Notes under the pieces: model-generated
What the model was told of the DNA's origin: nothing
The model's input: the letters and a program-made list of their open reading frames with translations, nothing else
The model's database searches: none
Part shown: piece after piece, positions 9,977-20,653 of the stretch
Numbering within the stretch: the first letter of the stretch is position 1
How the letters are laid out: every line of letters begins with the position of its first letter
Position numbers and translations under genes: made by a program
Assembly: GCA_015501585.1 (NCBI GenBank)
Contig: JADNRY010000729.1
Coordinates: forward strand, 1-29,190
Length of the DNA: 29,190 nt
From: Rhodocollybia butyracea
Taxonomy: Eukaryota > Basidiomycota > Agaricomycetes > Agaricales > Omphalotaceae
Reading direction: 5' to 3'

Positions 9977-12900
9977 ATGCTTAGCGCCGCACATATCCTG
10001 TTCGCGCTCTTCGGTGGGACATTCGCAGCTCCCCCTGTCCTCCCTGCTGTCACAGACTTGCATATCCGCAATGTGTTTGCTGCGCCTGATGGTTTCAATC
10101 GCTCTTTCACTACCGCTGAAGGTATTCTGCCAGGCCCTACCATCATGGGTAACAAGGTATGCTCAAGCCCATGCACGTCCATCAGAGAATACCGCTAATG
10201 CAATAAATTTTGGAAGGGCGACACTTTCCGGATTAATTTGATTAATGAACTCAATAATGACACTATGCTGAAGAGTGTCTCTATGGTGTGTCTAGGCCTT
10301 GTGTAGGGTTATATTGTTTTATAATGCTTCGTCCGTGTAGCATTGGCATGGAATCTTCCAGGAGCATTCCAACTGGGCCGACGGGTATGTGAATTCTGAT
10401 ACCTTCACTTTCTTACTGATGGTCTTCGGTAGACCGTATGTAATAAGCCATAGTAGTGTTATCTTTCTGCTTACATCTCGAAACCTAAAGTGCATTCATA
10501 AACCAATGCCCGATCGCAGCCAATAACTCGTTCTTGTACGAATTCACTGTTCCTGATCAGGCTGGCACTTTCTGGGTGCGCTTTGCCACCTTCTCTCCAT
10601 TCTCAGGTTCTGGAATTTGACGAGGCTTTAGTATCATTCACATCTAGGTGAATTTATCTCTACGCCGTTTATCTCTCAACCAATTTCTTGGTAGCTACTC
10701 AATACTGTGACCAGTTGAACGGGGCACTTGTCATCAAAGATCCGGAAGATCCCTTGCGTCACCTCTACGATATTGATGACGGTCAGTGTTGCTTTCATCT
10801 TCTGAAAAGCGGTGTTTCTCAATTTCCTTCAGGTAGCACTGTTTTGCATGTTGCGCCATTGTACGTCTGTTCCTCGCATTTTTGCACTTCGCTTTGATTA
10901 AATTACTTTGCAGGTATCGTAAGGATCATTTCATCCTTATATAGCCCGGGATGCTCTCTTATAAGCCTCGCTTGTAGACCAAGTTGCCCAAGAATTGTCG
11001 CTGGTTCTGCGTGAGTGCTCATCCAAATCTGTATCGGATGATCTACTTAATTTAATGCTTGTTCCAGGGGTGTGGATGCGGGACTCATCAATGGTTTAGG
11101 TAGGACCTTCTCTCACACCGCCATTAACTCCACTTCCGTCAGAGGGAAGCCTACTGAGAAAGGCTAGATTTTGGATTCCATCTCAGATGACATCCGAAGT
11201 ATTTTGTTTCGGTGCCTTCGAAATGGAAGAACCAATTCAGTTTCTCCATTTCAGGCAACGCAAAATTCAACATTTCAGAGAGTATCTGAATTGATGTTCA
11301 AAGTATCGAACTTCCCGCTGAGCTTCCATCTAATGGGAGTGGAGGTAATGGAGGTGTGTCTTCGGCCGTCAAGATATGGCACTCAATATTTTCAAGGTCG
11401 AAACTGGGCAAACCCGACCGATAGTCCCTTGAGCGTTATCAATGTTGAAAAAGGCCTACGGTGAGGTGCAAACAATTTTGTGACTTTTTTCATCACTGAA
11501 TACCCTTGAATTCAAGTTACCGCTTCCGTTTAATTCACAGCGGTTGTGATCTGCCCTTCAACTTCTCGATTGATTTCCACAACTTCCTCGTAAGCAGTAT
11601 ACTTCCTGGAGTGGAACAAAGACGCTAATAGATTTTAAAGGTTATCGAAGCGGACGGAATTGAACACGAACCCGTTGTGGCAGATTCAATCCAGATCTTC
11701 GTTTCTCAACGATACTCTTTCGTCGTGAGTCCCGCATTGCATTTAACATAGTCAAGACCATATTTGACACTATTCACTATTCCAGCTTACTGCCAACCAG
11801 TCTGTCGATAACTATTGTTCGTATATTTCGGGTTCCTTTGGTCTACCTAAATTTATCACTCAATATGGTAGGGATTAAATCCAATGGCGCTGGTAACTCT
11901 GGAGTGTATGGATTTTACAATGGAGTCAACAGTGCTATCCTTCGGTATAAAGATGCTCCTGAAGCTGAGCCTACAAAGAACCAGACAGATATATATCAGA
12001 ACACGTTGCTTGAAACCAGCCTACACGTATGACTTAAATCTCAATATTCATAGATATTAACTGACATCAATTACAGCCCCTTACAAACCCCCAAGCAGTA
12101 AGTATTGCCGGAATTGGTAGTCTATCACTCTGAGTGACTGTCACCACTTGTAGCCTGGCGCACCTACCATAGATGGCGCAGACCTCAACTTCAACTTGAA
12201 TTTGCTCTGGGTAAGTAAGTTCTGAGACGTTTGGCACCTTGCTTCACACTTTTTTGCAGACTATCGGGGACATGGATACCACTAACTACCTAGGAAACTT
12301 CTTCTTTATCAACGGTGTTCAATTCATCCCCCCTACTGTCCCAGTCTTGCTTCAAATTATCAGTGGCGCGCGGTCAGCAAGTACGAACTCCCTTTTGTTT
12401 CTTACCCTCATATGCATATACTCAAGCTCTCGACTACAGGCGAACTTCTTCCCACCGGATCGGTCTACACATTACCTTTGAACAAGACAATTCAAATTAC
12501 TTTCAACACAACGCAAGTAGCCGCACACGGAGGACCGGTTAGTAAAATTAAAACTCCTGTGCTTTCATATGCTGATGAGAATTCTAGCATCCATTCCATC
12601 TTCACGGAGTATGTCGTTTAATTTCAGCACATCATTTTTGTGCTCACCCTATATAGCATTCCTTTTCCGTGATTCGTTCTGCTGGAAGCGACGTATACAA
12701 CTTTGAGAACCCTCCACAAAGAGATGCTGTCAGTACGGGTGGTGCGGACGACAATGTCACAATTCGGTTCTTCACTGATAACGCCGGTCCTTGTGAGTTC
12801 ATATTATGGCCCTTATCTTGTAACCGCCAGCTGACCGATGGACTTCAAACTAGGGTTCTTGCACTGGTAAGTCAAATTACCCCTTGTCATTAAAAACGCG

Positions 12901-13179
12901 AGTGAAAAATTTCTTGTAGTCACATCGACTGGCATCTGGAAGCGTGAGTTGATCAACGTCCAAGTTATTGCTACTACTTATTGTTATCATAGCGGTTTTG
13001 CCATTGTGTTCGCTGAGGGCCCGGCGGAGACCGCCAGAAACCCCATCCCTGGTACGATCTGGTAATTCTACACAACAGGAATACTAACGTTTTGGACAGA
13101 GGATTGGGACCAACTCTGCCCCATCTATGATGCGCTGACTCCGGAACAGATCGGTGCTGTAGGAAGACCCAGCACTTAA
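9977..13179 (+). CDS. secreted laccase (multicopper oxidase), about 26 exons
   Basis: Exons: 9977-10156, 10217-10285, 10341-10384, 10433-10435, 10491-10575, 10632-10647, 10695-10781, 10833-10860, (10914-10918?), 10978-11010, 11068-11099, 11397-11460, 11517-11589, 11641-11724, 11786-11816, 11872-12026, 12077-12097, 12154-12210, 12260-12380, 12440-12537, 12588-12608, 12657-12792, 12854-12866, 12920-12943, 12993-13051, 13100-13179. Without the bracketed exon the model is 537 residues, normal for laccases. Signal peptide: [17 protein letters not shown], cut before APP; an in-frame ATG at 9959 would add six residues. Copper signatures: L1 HWHGIF with WADG (84-86 on), L2 [15 protein letters not shown] (128 on), L3 HPFHLHGHSF (428-437), L4 [17 protein letters not shown] (478-494). 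All ten His and the Cys are present. Phe ten residues after the Cys suggests a class 3, high-potential type-1 site. It would oxidise phenols with O2, outside the cell. Odd points: the usual DWYH segment is divergent and its splicing unresolved (10833-11099), and one intron is 297 nt. Confidence 0.88.
11100..11396 (+). other. oversized laccase intron (297 nt)
   Basis: The intron splits the codon after LINGL; it starts GTAGG and ends TTCAAG. It is five to six times longer than the other laccase introns (48-60 nt). Joining across it gives [20 protein letters not shown], close to the expected laccase sequence, so the borders are well supported. Read on the minus strand, one frame is open for most of the intron (for example [15 protein letters not shown]), suggesting that a fragment of another gene was inserted. 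Confidence 0.65.
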
Positions 13180-13568
13180 GGGTAAGTACAAATATTGAGG
13201 TTGTCATGCAGACCTGTGTTGGCTCCTTCTCCTCCATTTATCTCTTCCCTATACTGGGCCCTTCTTTCTCTTGTATGTTCTGTAGTAAATGCCTGGGTAC
13301 GCATAGAATTTTTTGTTCCATACTTGTTTCAAGTTTGATACTGCAAAGATCAGAATGTTTTCTGTTTACTATTAGTCTCCTCCTCTTTCAAACCTCACAC
13401 CTTAAGCGTGATGAAAATAGTTCACAAACCGCTAAGTTGAAACAAAGTGAAACGTAAGCGAAGCGTTTGTATCCCCAGTAGCCACTACTCAAGAGTCAAG
13501 ACATCATTTTCCTCCCGGCGGGCCATGGTCCGATACTCCTTTCTGGGCGCTTTTTTTCATTATCACTC
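13180..13568. other. laccase 3' flank up to the LINE poly-A end
   Basis: Pyrimidine-rich sequence holding the presumed laccase 3' UTR. The small ORFs here have no motifs. It is bounded on the right by a 21-T run that marks the 3' end of the minus-strand LINE. No separate gene is seen. Confidence 0.4.
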
Positions 13569-13628
13569 TTTTTTTTTTTTTTTTTTTTTGAAATCTTTTA
13601 AGCCGTGCGTACAGGTAAAAAGACACGG

Positions 13629-13653
13629 GGAGGTGCAACAGACCTGCACCTCC
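13629..13653 (-). other. hairpin in LINE 3' UTR near the poly-A tail
   Basis: GGAGGTGCA at 13629-13637 pairs perfectly with TGCACCTCC at 13645-13653 around a 7-nt loop, 40 bases from the poly-A run. LINE reverse transcriptases often recognise a 3' stem-loop of their own RNA, so this may be a priming signal. That role is inferred. Confidence 0.5.
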
Positions 13654-14101
13654 ATTCTATGTAGTGTATGTAATTGTGGAAGGTCTTTGGGTATTGGCGG
13701 AGCTACAGGTAGTGGTTGTGTGTATCGGGGGGATGTGTAGTTAGTCGTTGTTCAGGCCTGTGGCCTTGAAGTGTAAAATCAATAGAACATAGCATATGAA
13801 ACTTAAGCATAATTTGTATCGCACATGCTGCCCCAAACTGAGGAGAAGTGTTAGGGCAAAACCAAGTCCACATCAGGCGTAACCGCACTGTGGCCATTTG
13901 GCTCTTGCTAGATCTTGGACAGTGTCTCCAGCATTCCTCATATACTAAAGACACCAAATCCCATGCTACCGGTGTCAAAACCGGCGCACCAACACTCCGG
14001 GGTTTTATGTGGACACCTCAAACAGAGAATGGGATAGAGCAGTCAGGGGAAGGTTAGGGTGTATGGTCTGGTAGGGAAGTAGGTAATGGTGGCGGATTGG
14101 T

Positions 14102-15560
14102 TTAGTTATTGGTTTCAAAGTCATCTGGGTCAATGATTTCATCTCTCCAATCCGCCTTGGCAGGGTCACCTTTGGCGGCTTGTGTGTTTGTGATGTCGTC
14201 AAAGCCATCCCAGACAGACCAAGGTTTATACTCACTGCTCAGGTTCTTGAGGGGGATTGCGTTTCATACCATCTCGCGTGAAGGCGCTGGTGGTCTTGAG
14301 AAAATTTATAAGGGCCGAGATTCCTTTCTCTGTTCCAAGAATATATAAGGAGACATCTTCGGATACCTTTCGTAGGATGTGTCAATGCTGTTCATACCAC
14401 GGGCATGCCCAAAGTATATGTTCATGTGTCTGGAGTTCTTTGCCACAAGGGCAGTCAATGTTCTTTGAGGGTACAAATTTTGAGTAATACTCGCCTAGAT
14501 GTGCATGTCCTGTTCTGCACTGTATTAAGTTAGACATCCAAGGACTTCTTGTTTTGTGCTTTTGAGGCGTTCTGTGGGTTTTAAAGAGGGAGGGATCTGA
14601 TTAGCAATAGCAAAGCGACCGAAGACAGACCAGTTTGTCCATTGTTTTTGCCATTCCATCTCTGCACGTTTTCTGTTCATACAGATCACATTGGACCGGG
14701 AACAGTTCCAGGCCACTTCACTGGCTAGTTCTGTTCCTGCTTTTGCAAGTTTGTCTGCACGTTTGTTCCCTATAATCCCAGTGTGACTTGATGTCCATGC
14801 GATCTCCACTGTATGGGATGGGTCAGCTTCTAGAAATACCACCATTTTGTGGTAGAAATTTGAGCAATAAAGTTGTCCTGATTTTGGTGATGTGTCGAAA
14901 ATGGATTGTATACTTGCTGCACTATCAGAGAAAAACTGCCAGTGAGTAATGTCTGGGTTCTGTTCTGAGAAGTTTGAAGCAAATCCTGCTGCGTAGCTCA
15001 GTGCTACAATCTCGCCATTGTATACTTCGGCGCAGGAGCCGAGGCCTATACTCCTAGCAAAGACTACTTCATTTTGGTGGTAAGCTACTACCAGTCCTGC
15101 ACCTGCTCTCCTAACATGGTGGATTGTTTTGAGTGACCTGTCAGTGTATATACAGAGATTGGAGGTAGAGCTTGCAAGATCACGTAGCTTGTTATTATTC
15201 TCTTTTACAAGATTTTCCAAACATTTCTTCTTGTCATCATCCTTGCCTTTGGGCGGTGGGGTTGTTAATTGAAGGCGGTTTTCAAAGTCTCCCTGGACCC
15301 AGTGCCATGGCAGGGTTGAGAAAGGGAATATTTGTTTGTCAGAGGAGCTGGTGTGTCAGGCAATGATCTGTAGTTGTGTTAGTCGTTTTTGCATCCTTTA
15401 CACCTTTCTGCTCTTTTTGGTAATGGATAGGCGGTGGGCATGTTGGATGTTTTCCTGCTCTCCAGGAGTTATCAAGTTGTTGTATGATAGGGTTGGTTGT
15501 ACTTCGCTTGTTGAATCATAGTTCCCAACTATGGTTAAGCCTATCAAGTTCAATGTGAGT
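14102..15560 (-). pseudogene. LINE ORF2 C-terminal part: RNase H and CCHC tail
   Basis: The block 15220-14525 is a 231-codon open frame with RNase H motifs in order: IYTDRS (first Asp; the usual Gly of TDGS is Arg here), AEVYNGEIVAL (Glu), FFSDSAASI (second Asp), and SSHTGIIGNKRAD (His and last Asp). Upstream, 15560-15640 encodes the usual linker that follows the RT (RLICAVFRTTPVVALEIEAS). After 14525 the frame shifts and continues as QCRTGHAHLGEYY and the zinc-knuckle-like CPCGKELQTHEHIL...CP at about 14400-14460. A final open frame ends in DPDDFETNN with a stop at 14102-14104. The frameshift near 14540 and stops in the linker show decay. Confidence 0.8.
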
Positions 15561-16757
15561 TGGTAAAATAGATGCCTCAATTTCCAAGGCCACTACTGGT
15601 GTGGTGCGGAAGACCGCACAGATGAGGCGTGGGCCTCGACGTTGGATTTTTTATAGTAGTTTTTCATGGCATTTCTTGCTGGTCCACCAAACCTGGCTTG
15701 CATATGTCATAACAGGGACAACACATGCATGCCTTATACATCAGGTGCATGAGATGTGATGAGAGGCCTTTTACTGTGTTTGCAAGCATCACCAGAGAGC
15801 CAATGGCTTTTCCAGCCCTTCCAGCTAGGGTTTTGACGTGGTGGTTGAATAGTAGCTTGCGGTCAAAGTAGACGCCAAGCCACTTAACAATAGTTTGTGA
15901 AGTGACAACTCTGGTAACACCATCATCATTGTGAAATGTCATCGAAGGTGAAATGTTGTTGTTGGACTTTCACAGTGTGTATAGTACATGAGCTCCCTTT
16001 TGTTGAAGTCAAAAGCAAGTCCAACCTGCTGTCTCCATGGAACAATCACATTGCACCAGATGGAGTGGAGGATTTGGGTGTTGACGAGTAGTCAGGGTGA
16101 GCTGACATATAGTTTCCCATCATCCATGTACATGAATAGGTTCGGCTTTGTGGTTTTGTAGTTTGGGTCAAAGCATGGTGGTGGTGGGTAAAGTCCTTGG
16201 ACTTTGCACTCCAGGAGCTCCAGTAGTTCTGCTGCATAGAAGGTGGAGAGGATGGGTGAGAGAGGTGAGCCCTGTGGGGTTCCATTCTCTACATCTTTGA
16301 GGTCAGAAATGATTCTGTCAATGCATACAGCAGCTTTTTGGTCAGATAGGAAACTCTTAACAAACTTGACCACTGGAAGGGGTATCCTTTTGTGTTGAAG
16401 TTCTGATATTGCACATGGGTGGTAACTGGCTTGTGCGCATCAGTGGTAGAGGGCAACTAGGATTTCATGTTGGGCTTGGAAGGCCCACTTGACTTGCTTA
16501 TAGGATTGTTGGGAGAAGCCAGGTGCTGATGTGTTGCTTGTGTCAGATATTGCTTCAGCAACTTCAGTATCTGTTACATCCTGATAAGGTAGATCATCAG
16601 GTAGATTGTCTGTGAGGTTAACCAGATACTCATCTGGTAGAATTGGGGGAGGCTGATACAGCACTTCCTGTAGAGCCTTGCATTTTTCAGCATGAGTTGT
16701 TGCTGGTGCATGTCCTTCTCGTTCTATGGCTGGCATTGGGTAGTTCCGGACACCCTG
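15560..16757 (-). pseudogene. LINE ORF2 reverse transcriptase domain
   Basis: Read leftward: QGVRNYPMPAIEREGHAPA and the lead-in to ~16640, then the conserved TSNTSAPGFSQQSYKQ block before the fingers (~16500). Next is NGTPQGSPLSPILSTFYAAE (palm block B, ~16230-16290), the catalytic FMYMDDGKLYVSS (block C, ~16095-16140), and the thumb WLGVYFDRKLLFNHHVKTLAGRAG (~15800-15880). The YMDD box is intact. A stop directly after the palm (TGA near 16092), another near 15944 and frame changes between blocks make it non-functional. It continues into the RNase H region. Confidence 0.85.
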
Positions 16758-16762
16758 TGACC

Positions 16763-17596
16763 ATTTTTGGAAACTCTGTTACGTTCATGCCTTTCCATCA
16801 TTATTCCGAGATGTTCCGGCTCATTCCGAGACTCCATTACCTTCTCTCACAGTCCCTCACGGCTCCGATAGTTTCCATGACCTCTGGCGGCTCCGAAACT
16901 CCATTCTCTATTTTATCCCTTCCGATATACCTTTGGACTTCACAAATTCACTCCTACTTCGGCACTCACATTTCCGACGCCTTTATCGGCCATACCTCCG
17001 GCCCGATATATCGGCGGACTCCTTCGGTACTCATTACTTTCCCACGGCGGTCCGCAGTGCGCCGATGTTCATCTCTTTTGTCTTTTCTACTCTATTGCTT
17101 ATTGTTTTATCATTTGTATTGATTCCACCTCGTTCCGGCCTTGGCATTACCTCGGTCCGACTTTATTGTCTTTATTTAACAATTAGGTCACTTGTATATA
17201 AGCTAGGTACTTTGTACTATCGTTCCTCAGCCAAAAATCATGAGTTATACAAATTACACAAGTTATCATACTTTTCCAAGCTTTCCTTTAAGTCCTTTCT
17301 TTGTTCCTTATACTCGCCGTTCTGTCCGATACCGGCCGACTCGGCTTGGTCCTTACCTCGGACATATCTCGGACCATTCTCACGCTCATACCTCGGTCCG
17401 ACCTTGGTGATTTCTCGCACTTTACTTCCTTTCCTTCTGGAACAACCTTGGTGGTGTGTTGGGGGTGTTGCTAATAGCTTCACCGAAGTCCCACCTTTTC
17501 CTCAGCCTTGTAGTCTACTCCGGATATTTTTCCCACAGTTCTGATCTTGCCTTTCGGCCCTACATCCGGTCCACTTCCATTCTGGCCTAGGTTGCA
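16763..17596. mobile_element. 834-bp LTR-like insertion in the LINE, with 5-bp target duplication
   Basis: TGACC flanks the segment on both sides (16758-16762 and 17597-17601). Removing the insert and one TGACC restores the LINE reading frame as LTRSQGVRNYPMPAIER, which defines the borders precisely. A 5-bp duplication is usual for LTR elements. The plus strand has a TATA-like TATATAAG at ~17196-17203 followed by a pyrimidine-rich stretch, as in an LTR promoter. It is rich in short CTCGGTCCGA-like motifs. The ends (ATTTTTGG...GGTTGCA) are not the canonical TG...CA on either strand, so the class is uncertain. The 203-codon ORF inside shows no known domain and is probably chance. Confidence 0.7.
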
Positions 17597-17601
17597 TGAC
17601 C

Positions 17602-18800
17602 TTGTCAAACTCCACATATCCTCTGGGTGACTTACCTCAATTGTCTTTACTGCCCAGTTCCCTTTCTTGAACTTGATGAGACGTTGGAAATGATTCTCTT
17701 CATGTTTTGTATTCTTGTGGAGGGAGTCATCTCCAAAACCATCATGTAGGCATTTATGTCGCTCTGTCTGTGCTGCTAACTGTACCTGATTTAATACTTG
17801 CGTACAAGAGGTGTCCCACCACAGTTTAGCATGAGGACTTAATTTTTGGGGTGGTGCCACTTTGTTGGTTGCCACTTGCATTGCCTTGCTAAAGGCATTT
17901 GCAGCATTGTCTAACTTGCTGTTAGTCATTGCATGATTATTGTTGAGGAGAGGTTGAAGCAAATCTATTCACATCTCAATTTCCTTGTTAAACTTCTTTA
18001 TACAGTCTTTTGGTACAACCTCTTTCATATTGTACTTCAAGCCCAATGGGTTGTCAATTTCCACCAAATTTGGGTCCAGTTTCCATGTAATGCCTATGTG
18101 GTCAGAGCCAACAGAGAGGTCTTCATTGAAGGCCCATTCACAGGCAGAATCATTTTGTGTGGCTTGTGCATTGCACCATGTGAGGTCAATTACCCAGGGG
18201 TGTTTCTCTACAGCATGGGGAAAGTGAGTGGGTACACCTTTCTTGTTGACAAGAAGAAAGTTATGCTCATCTAGCCATTCTACAATTTCTTCTGCATCAG
18301 GAAAAAGTCCCTATAGCCCAGGCAACCATAGATTGGCCCAAGATGGCCTTAGTGTAACCAGGGGCCCCAGTGCACCCCAAGACCACAGGTACTTCCAGGG
18401 TGCCAGGGGGTTTCCCTGGTGACTGGGGTGAACCAGAGCCTTTGAGAGACACTGAGGCAGCCTAGGAATTTGGATAATTCCTGGGTTGCCTCAGGATATT
18501 CTAGGTTTGCCTGGGCATTATGTACTTTTCCTGATGTGTAATGGCTACCATTCTTGGGGCCCCTCATGACCATCAGATATGGTGGATGTTGGCATCTCTG
18601 GTGATAACAACAGCTCAGTCCCGAGGTAGCAGATTTGTTGGCATCCTAGCATTGAAGGGTCATTGAAGATATGCATGTATGTTGTTGTATGGCCACCTTG
18701 TGGAGTGACATCTAGGACCATGATGTCCTGGTCACAAACAATGTCTGTCTGAAGAGTAACTTTGGCATACAAGGCTGTATGGCAGCATATGGTTAATTCT
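17602..18800 (-). pseudogene. LINE ORF2 endonuclease (APE-type) with MITE insertion
   Basis: Minus-strand fragments read LYAKVTLQTDIVCDQDIMV and HIFNDPSMLG near 18650-18780. After the MITE comes EEIVEWLDEHNFLLVNKKGV (~18240-18300), then HPWVIDLTWCNAQAT (~18160-18200) and the catalytic SDHIGITWKLD box (~18070-18110) typical of the exonuclease-endonuclease-phosphatase fold. The next block (LNNNHAMTNSKLDNAANAF to LIKFKKGN) is the linker to the RT. An in-frame TGA lies near 17958. The enzyme would nick the target DNA to prime reverse transcription. The N-terminal part, with the first catalytic residues, is missing at the border with the A1 repeat. Confidence 0.75.
18295..18536. mobile_element. 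242-bp MITE-like element with ~36-bp terminal inverted repeats
   Basis: The left end starts CATCAGGAAAAAGTCC and the right end, read on the minus strand, starts CATCAGGAAAAGTACA. The pairing resumes at GCCCAGGCAA on both sides and runs for about 36 bases with few mismatches. The interior is GC-rich with recurring CCAGG and codes for nothing. It sits in the LINE endonuclease between GSHYT and EEIVEW. A duplication of TG/CA may flank it but is too short to be sure. Short length, TIRs and lack of coding fit a non-autonomous DNA transposon; the superfamily is unknown to me. Confidence 0.8.
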
Positions 18801-18802
18801 AT

Positions 18803-20020
18803 TGAGAAATTTTACATCAGACCCGGAAACGGTGAGCAGAGACCGCGCCGTGAGGTTGTTTTACTCTATTCAGTTCCGTTTCGGATCATAGATGTTCAAT
18901 CTCGACTTCTAGGTATGTTCTTTTTCATTCATTCTTGATTGTCAGTACTTACAGTAGCTTATGACTGTAAGTAAGGGTGAACCAATAGTCCACAGGCTCT
19001 ATAAGTGAGGGAGGACTTGTATAAGGATGTATCTTAGCTATTCCCGCCTCGATAATCGTCAGTTAAGCCCTGCAACATCAAGTTTCATTCTAATCTTTGA
19101 AATACTGCTCCAAGGGGACAGATCTCAGTTCTATGCTGGAGCATCGGAAAACCACCCGATATCGGGACGTTGTACCGTATTTCCAACTTGTATAAACTCG
19201 TTTCAAGGGTTCATAAATTTTCTAAGGTCTTTGATTGATGGGCATTGAAGTATGAGCATATCTATAGAAATATAGGTATGTCTCTTCCTAGTACCTACTC
19301 AAATCTCGTCTCTATGGTCGGGGGACACATGGAGTATAAGGCGGGAGGGCAGGGGACGTCGACGGGACCTGTTCGGACTCGGTTTGACCCCCACTCCTGT
19401 CCCGTATCATTGTGCTATGCAATTATTTGAAAATGAGGCATTTATCCCAACAACTATGTAACTATGTTCTGGGACCGGAGAAGTACCCTGGATACCGGTA
19501 TTTCGATGCCGTCGGACGCCTATGCACTGCTTTCGTTTGTTCTAGTGCTTCAGGGTCTCTGGTACATTTTATTTCTTGCCCCAGATTGCCCTTTTGCATG
19601 TTCTAAGTTTTATACCCTTAGTAAGGTATTATCATTCTGAGTAAGCATTTCCTATGGAAGGGAGAGCTTGTAATCGAGTGCTAACTAGTGGAACAATGTA
19701 AGAATCGTCCAAACAGTCCGCAACATTGAAGGTTTTCATAGAAAACGGCCTCCTGGTGAGGTAGTTTCAAGTAAATCAATTATATCAAATTCAGAGTATG
19801 GGCCGAAATGGCCGATGGTTTGAGATCAATGTTATGCCGTCGTGCGCGTGAAGCGGTGGCAATACAGGTGATGTACAAGCTTGTCCAATTTGGGTTTCAG
19901 TGAACACAGCACTGGGAGAAGTCCTCCAAGTGGTATGAACACTACGTATCATGCAAAGACTATCCAGTAGTGAGCTTCAAGTCTAGTTTTAGACTCAAAA
20001 AGTCTCGGGGTGTATCAACA
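18803..20020 (+). mobile_element. LTR-like repeat A, copy 1
   Basis: About 1.2 kb that recurs at 24981-26166 with roughly 85% identity by eye. It begins near TGAGAAATTTTAC and ends GTGTATCAACA, a TG...CA element in the style of fungal solo LTRs. A TATA-like TATAAG at 19335-19340 lies before a GC-rich stretch. It lies between the LINE endonuclease and the ORF1 remnant. Its right border (20020/20021) is exact; the left border is less sure because copy 2 diverges there. I found no clear target duplication. Small ORFs inside have no motifs. Confidence 0.7.
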
Positions 20021-20653
20021 GGCCTTGCCAAATAGGTTGAGGTATTGTTCTGAAAGGATTTGGTCAGCAGTGTCTTTGTTGAATACAGCAAATGTGATAG
20101 AAGACTCAGCCTTGCTTGCCAAGTCTGCGGGGTGCACAAGGAACCTGGGCGGTGCTGTGAGCTTGGCATTGTGAAGTATGGGGCTGTAGGTGGTTAACTC
20201 AGCTTCTATTTCTTCTGGGGTGAATGGTTTTGTTCCAAGGCCATTGTCAAATCTCCATTTGGCTCCAGTTGGGACACCGTCCATGACAAGCTTGTTCCAC
20301 TTTTCATTGAGGGTGGTCTTCTGAGGTTTTGCATGTGTCGTCATGTAGAACTCATTGAGGCTGAAGAACAGCGGTTCAAGTGTCTCTGCAGACTGTCCTG
20401 GGAGTACTGTGAGGACTAGGTTTCCATGTAGGTTCCATTTTGCAGTGGCAATCCGTGTTGGGCTCTCCATCCTCCCGGTATCCATCCAGGTGTTGATATC
20501 TCGTACAATTGAGTATGAGTTGCGCTGGTCATTTGGTTCTACATCTTGTCCAAAGTGGACAATGAATCTGGAAGGTTGGTTGCATTTGTGTTACAAGAGT
20601 AGTTTGATGGGTTCCTTGGTAGGTTTGTTTTACCATTTTTGGTTTGGGGGCAT
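20021..20653 (-). pseudogene. LINE ORF1 (Gag-like) remnant
   Basis: From an ATG at 20653 the frame reads MPPNQKW, a stop, then a second stop before SRFIVHFGQDVEPNDQRN, and is then open for 156 codons from 20485. Blocks such as IATAKWNLHGNLVLTVLPG and NLGLGT-type spacing before SSITFAVFNKDTADQIL resemble the RNA-binding ORF1 proteins of fungal Tad-like LINEs. The copy ends abruptly at YLNLFGKA where repeat A begins, so the C-terminal zinc knuckles are missing. The product would coat LINE RNA in the particle. Recognition is from general resemblance, not a catalytic motif. Confidence 0.65.

Noticed and set aside
10688..11464. ORFs of 69 and 97 residues inside the laccase as separate genes
   Set aside because: They are unspliced readings of laccase exons running into introns; conserved laccase residues define different borders.
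16933..17544. 203-residue ORF as a gene
   Set aside because: It lies inside the 834-bp insertion in the LINE, has Ser/Leu/Tyr-rich low-complexity content and no domain; an LTR-like element should not code here.
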